Source of the DNA: Amoeboaphelidium protococcarum
Taxonomy: Eukaryota > Aphelidiomycota > Aphelidea
Length of the DNA stretch: 64,000 bases
NCBI GenBank assembly: GCA_023515745.1
Contig: JALECJ010000256.1
Coordinates: 2,542,001-2,606,000, forward strand
Direction of reading: 5' to 3'
Positions 47,335 to 59,727 of this stretch are shown here, one piece after another. Position 1 is the stretch's first letter; the number at the start of each line of letters is the position of its first letter. The translations under genes and the position numbers were made by a program. The notes beneath the pieces are model-generated. The model was not told where the DNA came from. It saw only the letters and a program-made list of their open reading frames with translations, and did no database searches.

Positions 47335-50028
47335 TCAAACTACTCTACCTGACCTTCGTGACCGGGCAGAATCCAAAAACTTTGACGGAGAAGTTGGCAC
47401 AGCTGACGGTGTCTTCTAGTTTGCAGATTAACGTTATTGACTATATTTGGACGCCAGCGGATCTATAGCTATTACTTAACTATCGACATTCATCGATGAC
47501 ACGCGTTTACTCGGCACAGGAGGAGGCAAATCGACAATCAAATCAGCGCTCTGCTATCCTTAATCAGCGTATAAACTGTCAGGATTTACAGGGCCGTTGT
47601 ATAGATATGGATCTACCCAATTAGACTATGCTGGAGTGACTTGCGAAGGTTACTGTACAGAAGGCGCGATCTGATTACGCTATATGGATCCAGCAGGATA
47701 ATTAGGATTGTATCCCCGAGGTCTGTTGTTATTGTTATTATTACCACTACTACTTTGAGTGCCATTGGAGTTGAAGCGTTGTGATGCAGGTACCTAATTT
47801 TTACGTCTGGCAATACAGCTCCAGATAAAACAGAATAGAATTAGGCCAACTACACTTGCCAGTACAATAGTTATTGCCAAATTATCTTGCATCCATCCGA
47901 CAAAGGAACTCCAACCTGATTGATTACACTATCCAGCTTTACACGTACCAGAATATCCACATGCTGTACCATCGGTGAAGAAGCCCGCAATCTAGAAACA
48001 TTATCCTCTATCGTTCTAGCAAAACATTGCGCATTAATTCTTAAATCCACGACATTCACCAGTAATTCCTGCAGTTTCGCCCCGGAGAGAGCATTAATAG
48101 TCTCGTGAGGTACAGCTGCCAGATGCACAGTACCCACTTTCACCAGTGGCATTGATAGAACATTGTTATCTATCAGGTAACTTCTCCACGACAGGACAAA
48201 CACCAGACTGACCATCACAAAATTGATTCTTGGAACACTGATCAGGCGCAGTAAAACACTGAGTTCCTTGTGATTTCAATTGACAGTTTTGACAACATTT
48301 GCCATTAGAATCCTCACATCTGGCTCCATTCTTGAGCTTACAAGTGGCACCATCACAGCATTACGAGTTCTTACACGTATTACCCTCAGGTGCACCGCAG
48401 TCACACTCTTCACCAGATTCCAATATACCATTACCACACTGCTATTCAGTTATAGTCTTTTATGAGTTGGGATTCTGCAGACACGTGGCAATGATGGGAT
48501 ACTTTTAACATATGGTAGAGACGGAGCACGGCGAGAAGGAATCGGTACTTGAACTGTCTGACGGATGCATAAGATATCGGCCCTGACAATCACACTAATC
48601 CTGACATGGACAACATCCCTGCCGTATACCACTTGAACACTCTGTCGATGAACAATCATGATTAGCACCAAAACTATGCCCAATCTCGTGAGCCACCACG
48701 GTCCAACTACTCGGCGATGGAGTGGATATACATACACCAGAAACGAATTCATTCTCTCCATTCACTTATTAGCTGAAAGCCTACCGCTCACACACCATGT
48801 TCAGCCAGCTGATTCCAAGCGTGCAACTGCGGCCAGCCTCACAACTTGAACATACAGATTTGAGATGCCAGAGACCGTAGTTATCCTTCTACTAACCGCG
48901 CCACTAAGCAAAATCATTCAATCTCCTAGATAGTGGATAGTTACTACTACATTGTCTATTCCAAGACTTACCACCGGATGTATCACACGATGATTGTATG
49001 CTCGTCTCCACAATACCCAGTGCAATATTCAACTATTACTAATACAGAGCAGATGCTTGATTAAATTCACTAACTATTTACTAAAGAACGGCCGTAGAAT
49101 CTCCGTTAAAATTATTGAAATAACTACAGTCAGCAGCAACTCCGAGATAGAGCACTTACAAATTAGTAGGGCAACCAGCACTCTACCTCTTTCGCAAATG
49201 CACTCCATAATCGTTATCAGACACCTGGAGCCGCAACTTTTATCTGACATGATCCTCTGCGTTGTACCTGTTAAAATGTAGGTGCTCTGATCCACAACCG
49301 AAGGAAGCCGACCCGTCGTGAGAGGACTTATGCACAGGCTCTCCAAAATCCTTCATGCTGTATATAATAGGACCATTATAATCTGGTGCAAAATCTGGCA
49401 ATACGTCAGAGGATCGCCTTGAAGCCAGATAATGTGAAAATGATTAGATGGTAAAAGTGTCTTGTCTATAAGTGAACGACCCACTAACACTTGATACAAC
49501 ATTCTCATTAATAAAACTACTACTACCACTACCAATGCGGGGACAAGGAGCAAAAGTTAGACGCGCATCACCAACAGACAATGAAGATACCAAATCTTAC
49601 GCTCCGTCCTCATCAGCAAAATCATCATCCATCACGAAATCTGAATCGTCTCTGCTCAGCACATGACCGTGAAAGTTACATAGTACGTCACTCATTTTGA
49701 TTACATTAACAACTTTGCCATTATCACCGTACACTTTAGCATTAGCATCCGGATGTAGAATATTCTAATTAGGATGCATGTGAAGGTAGAAAGATTGAGT
49801 AGGAGTCAGTTTTATTATTAATCTAAAGTATTGCAACTTGTCCCCATATGAGAGGGATGGAGTAGACTTGTGCACATATGGTTCAATCTTTACCGAGAGC
49901 GGCTATTAAATGCTGAGGAGAGGACCTAGAGTGTCTTTAATGTCGTGTCTGACATAAGATTAAGAAGCTATTGTACCAATACAGCATACCATCAACGCGA
50001 CCAAATATTATTGAAACATGTTCATCAT
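47335..50028 (-). CDS. ADAM-family metalloprotease A with long proline-rich tail
   Basis: 897 aa, intron-free. Type I membrane sheddase. Signal peptide MMNMFQQYLVALMVCCIGTIASQ, prodomain, a basic cleavage-type site (HLRKRQ), then a reprolysin domain (LYLGVAADCSYFNNFNG) with an intact zinc site HEIGHSFGANHD near residue 445. A disintegrin domain (CGNGILESGEECDCG) and Cys-rich region follow, then a TM helix (AITIVLASVVGLILFCFIW) near 710-735. The cytoplasmic tail is about 160 residues and contains DLPPPVPSKR, a typical SH3 ligand. I checked every in-frame codon for TGA. It neighbours a second ADAM on the same strand. Confidence 0.94.
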
Positions 50029-50361
50029 TATTTGAGTTTTCCTAGAATTTAATAATAAAGAAGTAGATCACAAATGACGTCAACCTTATAATTAGGGAAT
50101 TGAAACTCGATTCCAATCAGGAAGAAATTCGATTAGTGTAACGTTCGACATTTAGACAGCCGCCAAGAAGGGAAATTCAAAGTTGTGGCGCTTCCGTTGT
50201 CAAGTGGCTGAGAGACTTTCTGATTTGTTTTAGTTTCAAACGCGTTCCATCACCTTTGCCTGTAGTTTTGTATTATAGGCTGGGATGGCGTGTTAATAAG
50301 ACAGCACCTGTAATTAAAGTGTTCATCGATTCTATCAATATACTTTATATGTATTCAGAAA
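50029..50361. other. Spacer between the two ADAM genes
   Basis: 333 bp between protease B's stop and protease A's start, both on the minus strand. AT-rich with an ACGCGTT element near 50239. No gene seen. Confidence 0.4.
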
Positions 50362-52919
50362 TCATTTTTCTTCAGTCTTGTTGGATTTAGTATCGCTCGA
50401 TGTTCCCGCTTTGGACGAGGATTGGTTTTTACGCATACTAAAAGTTGCAACTGACGGAGATAGAGGGCTATAGGCTGAAATTCTTGCAGAGCTGAGTCCT
50501 TTTTCTGCAACTGGGGCGTTGTACTGTGTGTTCAATGTCAAATTCTTACCATCAGCTTTCTTTGACATTTTCTTCTTTAATTATGATTTGATACTACTTT
50601 TGTTACTACCAGAGGATGGCTATTGTTATTATTGCGTCATCTAGTCGCCCAATCCTTCATCGCGATCAAATATAGTGGATTGATCATCGCCCTCAACACT
50701 ATCATCTTATAGTTGCAAAAGATTTTACTACGAGTATGAGGATACCATTTTAGGACGGGAAAGACTCGAATTAATAGAGAATCCTGCCAAACCAAGTCCC
50801 TAGATTTTCTAGTACCGGCGGAGATGTTTGTACGCTACACCCAGAAGTAGAGTACCACAAAACACAAAGATGATGATGAAAAATCCACTGTGATCATTGA
50901 TAAAGCCAATAAATGCGCTCCATCCACTCTGTACACATTTTCCTCTCTCGCAAACTCCACTCAGTCCGCAGGCGGTTCCGTCATCAAAAAACGAGCCCTG
51001 CACTTCAATGCAACTACCAACAGCCCCGGTGGCGCGACAAAACATGGAGCATTAATTGGAATGACCAGGACACTCGCCCACGACACCATTTAGCTGTTTC
51101 ATTAAGCACTGGTAATTTCTGCTTGTACAGTATCCTCTAGCACATTAGCCGGTCATATTCTTACTGGAGATATAACATTAAGACAGATCAGGCTATCTGG
51201 CATCTTATGGACAATCAGCACTGATACCATTACATTAGTCATCAATATCACACACTCCAATTGCTTTTCTACATACTTCCCCAGCTTTCTTTGGTCTACA
51301 TTAAGAAGTGCAGCATTTCTAATTAAAAGGATCGCACTAGGCACCGGGTTTTAATTTACATGTACTTGCATCACAACAAGTACTTTAACTTGCAGTCTAA
51401 GATCCAGGACGACCAACATCACACTCTTCACCCGACTCTAACACTCCATTGCCGCACATATTCGCCGTTAGTGAGCGTTGTGTATTAGGAGCCTTCAAAC
51501 ACTTGGACCAGCTATCTTTAGCAGCGCAAATCATGTTAATAGTACAAGGTGAAAAGGTGTTGGATGTACCAGCTGACGTGGGACTCATCAAATATTTTGC
51601 TTAACAGTCACACTACCCACCGCTTCCACAAGAGCAACACGGACAATTTGAGTAGCCATTGAAGCACTACTTGCACGCGTCAAGACTAACACATCCACCA
51701 CAGCCAGCGGAGCAGTCATGAACACTAGAAAATGTATGAGCGATTTCATGGGCCAGCGTTGCCCATTCAAACCAAGACGAGGAGACAACAGCAGTGCCAG
51801 ACAGATACAAGTTAGAACCGGTTTTCTATTAAACAGAAACCGTAGTCTGGCACGCTGAACCAAGCCAAGCAACGCCAACAGTCTAACCAAAACTGCATTT
51901 AGTCATAAGGATAAAGAGACCGGAGGTAGATTTTTGGTCACCTCTCCATTTCGAAAAGTCACTTAATCGCGTTATCATTGGATAATCCTCTCGGCATGGT
52001 GTATTCCAGTACTACCCCTCATCAGCATTGCAGGTTGTCTGTATATTAACGGAGCCTATCGCCAAAATAATATTGAATGTATCCTAATAAAGTTGAGATG
52101 CCTAATTGACATTAGACAGAATCTACTGAAGAACATCCTGAGTATTGGAAAACAATGAGAAATAGCTACAATCAGCCACAATATCAACAACCATGGTCAT
52201 TGGTGATGATAAGCATTTACCAGACTGTCGTCGCACTACACGCTGGTCACCGATTCTAGATAGAATTTACTAATGCAAACTGGAATGAACCGGATCATTC
52301 AAGTCCACACCACATGCTGTGTGTAAATCCCCATGAGCACCATGCTACTTGTCTTCCCGAATCAATATGACATCGACCGATTGTCTCAATTTCTGCTGCA
52401 ACTTGGGCAGTTTATGAATCGCCACGTGCTTCTAATATTGTTTCACTGTCAAAATCTGAAACGATTCCTGAACTTGATCGCTCAATCCGCGAATACTGAG
52501 CACCCCGTTGAAAGTGTCATCGTCGTCATTGAATGATATCCTGACCCATCCGACTGTGAGATTATTTTCAACCACTTTTCCAGAGTATGGGTACAGTTCA
52601 TATTCTGATATTCCGTATTACTCAACATTAGCACCGTCTTCTTGATAATGAATATAAACTTGAGCATCAGTGTGCACGACTTCATTAGCAGGTTTCAAGT
52701 GCAGTTCATATAGACGACTCTCAAAACCAAGTTCTACTTGAATAAAATCATTATCTGCATTCTCTGTCAGTTTAAATACTTCCGGATGAATTATATTATC
52801 GGTGGAAATTACATGGCCTACAAATTCCCGGATTAAGTGGTTCCTATACAAATTATACTACAATACTTACTAGCAAAAATTAGAGATAGCAAGGCATAGA
52901 AATAGGTGCTTTTCAACAT
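50362..52919 (-). CDS. ADAM-family metalloprotease B
   Basis: 834 aa from exons 52871-52919 and 50362-52817; the 53-nt intron (GTAAGT...TTGTAG) joins the signal peptide (MLKSTYFYALLSLIFAS) to the prodomain. The reprolysin domain has VVDIVADCSYFSLFSN and zinc site HEIAHTFSSVHD, where the usual Gly of HExxHxxGxxH is Ser; the three His are kept. The disintegrin begins CGNGVLESGEECDVG, followed by Cys-rich/EGF-like sequence and a TM helix (HSGFFIIIFVFCGTLLLGVA). The tail ends with Ser/Lys-rich sequence. The shared plan with the adjacent ADAM A suggests tandem duplication, although they are now well diverged. Confidence 0.92.
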
Positions 52920-53126
52920 TTTGATATATACAAATTCAAGTTGTCTATGATGATTATATAAAGAAAAGAGGATATTTGCCTCATATCAATGATCAAAGAC
53001 TGACAGGTTGTGGTAAGGGGAGTTTACCAACACAGTTTGGTTGTCATGGTGATTCAAGAAATGGCTGTATAAAGCAATCATGATCAATTGAAAGACAGGG
53101 ATCCATATAGAATATAATCTAACACA

Positions 53127-53941
53127 TCATTTTTTCTAATCCGCATTCACTTTGCTAGAAGTACTCTTGCTAGATGCAGATGCAACCTTATTTTCAGGTG
53201 ATTTCGCTCCGGCTGAAGTAGTCTTTTACTTTAATACTTTGACTGCGTCTTTGGCAAACACGTAGCTCGCTCCAGATAGAACAGTAGATGCAGCGACAGT
53301 ATATTACATGGTAGACAGAAGCCAATGAGACTCCACACCGAATATCACAGGTGCGCTTAAACTAGATCCCATTAGAACTAACTGAAGAAACGTGTTATAT
53401 TTGGATATCTAAGTTGGTTTAATCTCTACCGAAGGGATCGTGGGATCAATGTATTTTTTAAACGTTCTCTACACCATATCAATACAATAATCATAAACAT
53501 GAACTAACAATGAGATGTAAATTACCGGTTTGGAAAGAGACATATACCGATAGACCATCACGGCTGCAGACAATAAGACATCGCGTCCAACGATCAGAGC
53601 AGCCAGATACGCTACACTAACAAGAACTTTAGACACTTACGCGTCAAATCAATCAAATACTTACTGGGAAGTAAACTGGTGGTGGCAAGCGATAGCGTAA
53701 CTGTGGTCATCAGCACTTTATCCGCAAGAGGATCCAATACTGTTCCCAGATAAGTCCTCTGATTGAATTTTCTAGCTATATAGCCATCCACTAGATCGGT
53801 CACGCTAGCAAAAGCGAATGCTCCAAGCGCAAATTTATAATCTTGCGCGTAGATCCAATATCCAATAGCCGGCGATAATAGCAGCCTGGACATTGTCAGC
53901 ATATTAGGAATGGTTCTGATATCTTCTTTCAGCATCTACAT
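53127..53941 (-). CDS. CRLS1: Cardiolipin synthase-type CDP-alcohol phosphatidyltransferase
   Basis: 253 aa from exons 53665-53941 and 53127-53611; the 53-nt intron is GTAAGT...GTGTAG. It should make cardiolipin from CDP-diacylglycerol and phosphatidylglycerol in the mitochondrial inner membrane. N-terminal IPNMLTMSRLLLSPAIGYW and the CDP-OH-P motif DGYIARKFNQRTYLGTVLDP with LADK are complete. Hydrophobic helices follow (YLAALIVGRDVLLSAAVMV). The C-terminal tail is Lys/Ser-rich. Two ATGs separated by a TAG(Gln) could start it (53941 or 53935). No clear presequence is visible. A closely related PGP-synthase-like enzyme is the main alternative. Confidence 0.85.
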
Positions 53942-53995
53942 AATTATGGTCAACTCAAAAAGTCTATATAGAATCAATAATCAATTACATCTTTA

Positions 53996-54340
53996 ATGGA
54001 ACGCTGCGACTTCTCATCACTATTATTGTTATTGTCAGAATTGCTTGTTTGGCTGTTATGTCTGCGACCAGTCACTATCGGTGACAGCAAAGACCTTTAT
54101 CTTACAGCATTTGATAGTAAAGATACATTTCTCGATATAACATACCGATTCCTAAGTGGATGGCAGTTCAGTAATCTCTAAGCGCTCATGTTACAAATTC
54201 TTTAAATCAATCAGGGAGATCAAGAAAGGTAAAAGCAAATCAGAAAGATAAAGGAGCATTATGAAATGTTGGACGTGAATCACTTTCTCTTGTAACGCCG
54301 AAAATTAGATTTACCGTAAGCGGAAGACTTCTTTTTCTGA
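53996..54340 (+). CDS. Possible small membrane protein
   Basis: A 114-codon frame that starts divergently from the cardiolipin synthase, with a leucine-rich N-terminal segment (SSLLLLLSELLVWLLCLRP), then a helical region (QERQKQIRKIKEHYEML). It overlaps the end of the UBZ gene on the other strand by 61 bp. In a TGA-only code a frame of this length can arise by chance, so support is weak. Confidence 0.22.
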
Positions 54341-55125
54341 GCGTATGGCTTCTTGGCATTCGCATAAGTGTAATTGATTTTGATTATATCATTACCATCA
54401 GGATCGACATCGCCGCCACCATCATTGTTGTGTAAATTGATATGATTTCTGTACGCCTCCGCCTCGTGTGGTGGAAGTTAATCTAGCGGTGTGAATCCTT
54501 TCAGAGGAGATAGTTATTCACTCTCAGAGAAGAGCCTGCCATTCAAATCGCAATTAGATCTACTAGTTAAAGATTTGTTTTGATTCGCAGCCGACACGCC
54601 ATCAACTTGAGAATCCAAGACTATCACGCTTGAGTTTTAAGATTCGAAATCCAAAATATTGTTCAAATCTTCAGTAGATAAGTTGTCCAGCTAGTGGTAA
54701 AAAGAATCCCTTGATGATGATTTAGGATGTGCTCTGGTAGATTCCTCACCTCCCTGACATTCAGCTGCGTGTTACACGATAGACTTGTCATCAAACAATT
54801 TCTAACACAGAGGACACTCTACTCGATTAATAACATTGTTTCCTTTTTGACCTTCTTGAGTAGTAGTAGTATCAAGTGGTATAGAATTTAAGGAAGTACT
54901 TGAGGTAGAATTGTTATCAGTAGACGTGGATAAAGAATTATAACTTAATTACACTCTCTAAGTGGCAGTACCAGAAGAACTTTATTATACATTCTCTTTG
55001 CCGATGCTGTTGCTGATATTCTTGGTTGACAGTCGATTCTTGAAATTCTTCTTTTATGATGCAGGGCCAACAACTACTGATGAACCATCGTCACTCAGTA
55101 AGTTAACGCATTGAACGGCCTTCAT
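54280..55125 (-). CDS. UBZ4 (RAD18-type) zinc-finger protein
   Basis: 281 aa. One clear domain: CPLCQKLFDDKSIVQHAAEC at residues 104-123, the CxxC...HxxxC ubiquitin-binding zinc finger of the RAD18/SPRTN/SNM1A kind. These proteins bring repair factors to ubiquitinated PCNA or chromatin. The rest is Ser/Asn-rich and disordered-looking, ending in a basic tail (AYGKSNFRRYKRK). No SprT, RING or nuclease domain is present. A GTAAGT lies just before the chosen ATG, so an upstream exon cannot be excluded. Confidence 0.75.
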
Positions 55126-55439
55126 GATTACTTACCTGAAAGATGTATATCACAACGGGCAGAAGTAACCAATGATGATCGTTGGAATTCTCTCAACAAT
55201 TCAATTGTTTCAGCAGCAGTCTCCTCAAAAGACGAAACATTTGACGCGCTTTATCAATGGAATCTTTATCTCCCTTGCAGTTTCACATTGCTCTGAAACG
55301 ATAATTTCACGTTTCAGTTCTTCTATTCCTTTAACTTCTTTAGAAACTTTCTATCAACTGCAATACAGTAATACCTTAGTCTTCTTGGTAAAACTTATAA
55401 TATTTTTCTAGTCAACATATTTATCTAGTCAGAGATACT
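55126..55439. other. Divergent promoter region
   Basis: 314 bp between the UBZ4 gene (minus) and ORC1 (plus). AT-rich near ORC1. No gene is supported; any upstream UBZ exon would lie here. Confidence 0.35.
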
Positions 55440-56759
55440 ATGCCGCCAATTAAAAGAAAACTTGAAACTAATAGTCAGAAAGGTACACCTTCCAAGAAGA
55501 AGACCAAGGTTGTGACAGATGTGTACAATGAAGCTATGGAGAGACTATCTGCCAACTATTCATTACTGGACGGAGCTTTTCCTCATAGAGATCCTCATCT
55601 GGCATAGATTAAGCAACACTTGAAATCTGCTATTTAGGATGGTACTGGCTGCTGCATATACATTAGTGGTGTTCCGGGAACTTGTAAGACGTCCACTACG
55701 CGAGAAGTGTTGCGGTAGTTGAAGTGTGATACGGAAGAGCCACTCGAATTTCGTGACTGTGAAATTAATGGAATGACTTTGGCTGATCCAGGTATGGCAT
55801 ATACTTTACTCTGGAAATGTCTTGCTGGTGACTCTTAGAATAAGCGCAAAGTGTCAGCTAATCAGGCCCAACATTTACTGGACGACTACTATCATCACAC
55901 TGGAGGCTCTGGTATAAAGAGTACCGACCTATCTCCAGTCGTAGTTGTCATGGATGAGATGGATCAACTTATCACCAAGAAGCAGGATCTGATTTATAAT
56001 TTCTTCAATTGGCCTAATCTGCCTGTAAAGTCCAAGAATCGTCAACATGCTCCTCTGATTGTGCTGGCCATAGCTAATACTATGGATCTACCTGAACGCA
56101 CTCTAACTAACAAGAATAATTCTAGGTTGGGATTGAGAAGAGTGGAGTTTATGGCTTACACTTACGAGTAGATTGAGCAGATATGTCATGATAGAGTAGG
56201 CAATCTTCTACTTGATTAAAAAGGTAAAACTGATGTTAAATTATTCGAAAGTAATGCTATAACTCTATGCGCCAGACGCGTGGCTTCAGTTTCTGGTGAC
56301 GCTAGGCGAGCTCTAGAAATCTGCCGTCGCTGTGTGGATGCAGCGCGTACTAATGAATCTGCCGTCACTGTTCAGCTGGTTAATGCCATCTATGCTTCCA
56401 TGTACTCCACTCCAACATCCATTTTCCTGAAGCAGGCTGCATCACTTCATTAGAAAATCACTTTATGCGCCATTTTATATCTCATCAGCCAGTATGGAGT
56501 ATCAGATGTGGCCCTGGGTTAACTCTTTAAAAAGGCTGTCGGTCTGTGTAGATCTCATAATGTATCCCCTCCCTCATATAGTAGTTTTGTATCAGTGGTA
56601 TCTTCTCTTGGATAGCTGAGAATTCTTATTGTACAGTCAAAGAATCAGCATGGCTTCAATGATGATCTCTCGCTGTAGATATGCCTGAACGTTCCAGAAG
56701 AGGATGTGAAAGAGGCAATTCAGAGTGATGAGACGGTGAAGTCATTCTTAAAAAAGTGA
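55440..56759 (+). CDS. ORC1: ORC1-type origin recognition ATPase, core only
   Basis: 439 aa. The AAA+ region carries ORC1 hallmarks: EINGMTLADPGMAY, VVVVMDEMDQLITKKQDLIY (Walker B and the following KKQD block), FNWPNLP, NTMDLPERTLTNKNNSRLG (sensor and Arg finger) and SGDARRALEICRRC, then a winged-helix half. The Walker A is GVPGTCKT (residues 77-84): the Gly before Lys is Cys82 where GTGKT is near-universal. The protein lacks the N-terminal BAH domain and long linker of most ORC1, and is closer in length to CDC6, but the motifs match ORC1 better. The start ATG gives MPPIKRKLETNSQKGTPSKK, a basic nuclear-type leader. Confidence 0.9.
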
Positions 56760-56800
56760 TAACTCACAATTTCTAGTATAATGAAGATGATGACGATTGA

Positions 56801-57526
56801 TCAATATATTTCATCAAACGGTTCTAGATCATTAAAGCACTTGTCAAATACGCTATCAAGTACTTGTTCAGCATTATCGCCGCACACTGGATTCATTTTG
56901 ATAGAGAGCAGTGCGCGCCGTCTCACACAATCCTAATGCTTCTTGGCCAACCTGAAATCCCATAAATGACCGCGACCGAATTCATTCCAAATGCGGCAAT
57001 CACCGCTCAAGTTGGCAGCCCTGATCTCTGAGCAGGCATGATGCGCGCAATTAGATTCCCACTCCACCTTGGCCCGACAGTGATCGAACGCGTGAATAGT
57101 CTCGTGCACCATAGTTTCCGCCATCTAAGTTTCTGTTTATAACCGATTCTCGCAGAGAACGATCTACATGATTAAGGTGTTCAATCAGAACATCATGATC
57201 AATACTCGTGACTTGTAAATAACCTTACACCTTCATTTTGCGCGAAATGCCCGCCGACAACATCTTCACAAGGCCTGCAGATAAAATGTTGATCTTTCAT
57301 GGCGCATGATATTTTCTCCATCTAGTTCATCATGAACTTCATAACATTATCTACACAACACGTTGATCGATGTCTCGTCAATAAAACGCGTCTCGATGTA
57401 TAAAATATTACTGTGTTTAAGTATATTTCCCTTCCATTATTAACATTACTTGTGCTACTTGTCTCTATCTTTGTTATCAAGTTTTACACTGCCAGGCTTT
57501 TATTGTTCCAATATTTCGTTGCTCAT
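56801..57526 (-). CDS. ATP23: ATP23-type mitochondrial metalloprotease
   Basis: 199 aa from three exons (57412-57526, 57229-57350, 56801-57163); the introns of 61 nt and 65 nt restore frame and motif continuity. ATP23 processes Atp6 and aids ATP synthase assembly in the intermembrane space. Landmarks: [53 protein letters not shown], then [13 protein letters not shown] (zinc HExxH), [19 protein letters not shown], and [12 protein letters not shown]. Each piece fits the family in order, which supports both splices. The stop lies 41 bp from the convergent ORC1 stop. Confidence 0.9.
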
Positions 57527-57576
57527 TTTGTGATCTTTAGCCGAGGGAACTAAAATCTGAATTTGATAAAGTTTTC

Positions 57577-57605
57577 ACAAGTCAAGTCAAGTCAAATCAA
57601 GTAAA
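57577..57605. repeat. TCAAG pentanucleotide repeat
   Basis: About five imperfect TCAAG/TCAAA units between the kinesin 3' end and ATP23. Confidence 0.7.
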
Positions 57606-57643
57606 AGACCATAAAAACATCTAAATAATAATGACATTTTATA

Positions 57644-59671
57644 TCATGAGGGTTACATATTTAAGTTTCCAACATTTCTACGTGTGAACGTAGGACGTGA
57701 AGCCGGTGGCTGAGGTTGAGGTGTGCTCTCATTGTTTCTCACTTTCGACAGTAAACCATTGGCCACGAGAAATTCTTGTGAGCTGCGGGGAAATGGCATC
57801 TAGTCATTTTGATTCTACAGTTCATTATTAATACCGCGTTCAAGAGCCAGATTGCTATCATCAGCAAGAACTTTGGATGAATGACTGATCATAATATCAC
57901 GAAGAGTAGACTTGGTGTCTTTCTGGCGCTGGGCAATAATCTCAGGGTCAAACATTGATCGAAGAAGCCAATCATTTTCTTCATCATCATAAACGGCTCT
58001 AGATATAAGCTCATTGGGTAAATACTCAGGCAGGAGTCGCTCAATCAACTTATCCAGCTTTTATATCTAAGACTTTTTAGTCTGGATCTAATTGATAAAA
58101 AATAACGCGCCATTTCTCTGTTTCTACTAAGCCTCTGTCTTCTATTGTTGTACACGAAGGTATTGGCCAAAAAATGTCTCTATTTACGCCCTTTATTGAT
58201 TAGATTACTCCTCCAGCTACTGCACCTTTTTCTTTGATAGAGAGTCAATTTACCTGGCTGAGCTGACACGCTCTTACACTCTCATGGACTATTACTTAGA
58301 CTCTTACAGTTGTTACCGTTCCTGTTATAGAGACGCCGCCTTTTTCTCAATTTGGAGCATCAAATTATCACCGTGATTCAGTACAAGCTGTTTCCAATGA
58401 AATACTTATTACACGAGTTCTTACTACCGCATAATCTCCTGATCCAACTCTAGTTGCCGCTAATGCAAGCACTACTCAAGACTGGATTTCTCTGCTGAAG
58501 TCTGATTCTTTAATTGACTCAATCTCTATCGTTCACGATCGATATTCTGCTACATTAACGAGAGTCGATTTTAATTTTACAATTAAGAGGAAATCTACTT
58601 CATCTCATCCTGATACTGATTGAGGAGACTATCTGCAGCCTCGTTAACAAGTGGCTTGTTCATGATCATCTTGGCACGCTGAGCATAACGCAGAGTGTTC
58701 ACAGTTTCATCCAAATTATAAGCAGCCGGCGAGATGGTGGCAATCATAACCGTCTTGGCACTTCCACCAAGAGAATCCATAAGCAACTTGGTCAATTTGC
58801 TATCCCGATAAGGCACATGAGGTTTCCGTGATGACAGCGCTGAAATGACATTACCCAGAGCACTGAGTGACTAGTTGATCTTCATAGCCTCTTTCAATCT
58901 ATCTCCAGATGATCCACTTTTACTCTATCGTTCGCTACCAGCAAGATCGACGCAGTTCAATTTACCAACTACAACTTTGTTCGCGTTTCGTAGCTTTGCG
59001 GATTATATGCTTTCGACAGGAGACAACTCTATTTAGCAGCTCTCAATATAAATAGTGAACACTGAGTGGGATCTAGAAGACTACTCATTCATCAAGGTTG
59101 CCCCAACCGACCGCTATTAGTTTCCCCTCTGGAGAAGATCAAACACTTGCTAAGGTGAAGTCACAGGAAGTTTACTGATATCTTTAACAATAAAGGCGCC
59201 CTTACCATCATCTTTCAAATCCAACTTTCCACCCGATTCATCATTGAGTAAATCTATAATCTATTCATTAAATATCTCCAAATAAGTAACATAAATTATG
59301 AACTGACTAGTTTTGAGTTATTCCATCTGGTCAAATATTAAATTAATGAATCGCGGCACTACACCAAGTTGACTCCTTTCATTGTCCCTATTCCCTGATA
59401 AATTTCCCATCATGGTGTGTGATTTGCCACTGCCAGTCTGTCCATACGCGAATACTGTAGCATTGTAGCCATTAAGAACATCATTAACTAAATAGCTAAC
59501 TTGGTCAAAAGTGGAAGATTACGAGGCATTAACATCTAGTACCTGATCAAATCTAAACTACTTATCCAGGACCGCTATGGTATTATTTCGCACCAACACA
59601 CAATTCTCCTCATCCTACTTTAACGGGCGGACTCTAACAATAACTTTCACAGATTCTTCTTCACCAGACAT
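57644..59671 (-). CDS. KIF3: Kinesin-II (KIF3-type) motor subunit
   Basis: 675 aa, single frame checked for TGA throughout. N-terminal motor: VIVRVRPL, P-loop [16 protein letters not shown], switch [17 protein letters not shown], switch [17 protein letters not shown] and [17 protein letters not shown] coiled-coil stalk rich in TAR-encoded Gln follows. The C-terminal block [20 protein letters not shown], with [11 protein letters not shown], resembles the signature that follows the stalk in KIF3A/KIF3B. These motors drive anterograde intraflagellar transport as heterodimers. Only one subunit is seen here. Confidence 0.9.
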
Positions 59672-59727
59672 ATCAACATTAAATACATTGTAATAGTTAA
59701 AAGAACTTTAAAAGCAAGAAATTGAGA

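Noticed and set aside
47341..47640. Plus-strand frame reading KLLYLTFVTGQNPKTLTEK
   Set aside because: It is the antisense of the ADAM A cytoplasmic tail, which stays open in frame to its TGA at 47335 and has a recognisable SH3-ligand motif.
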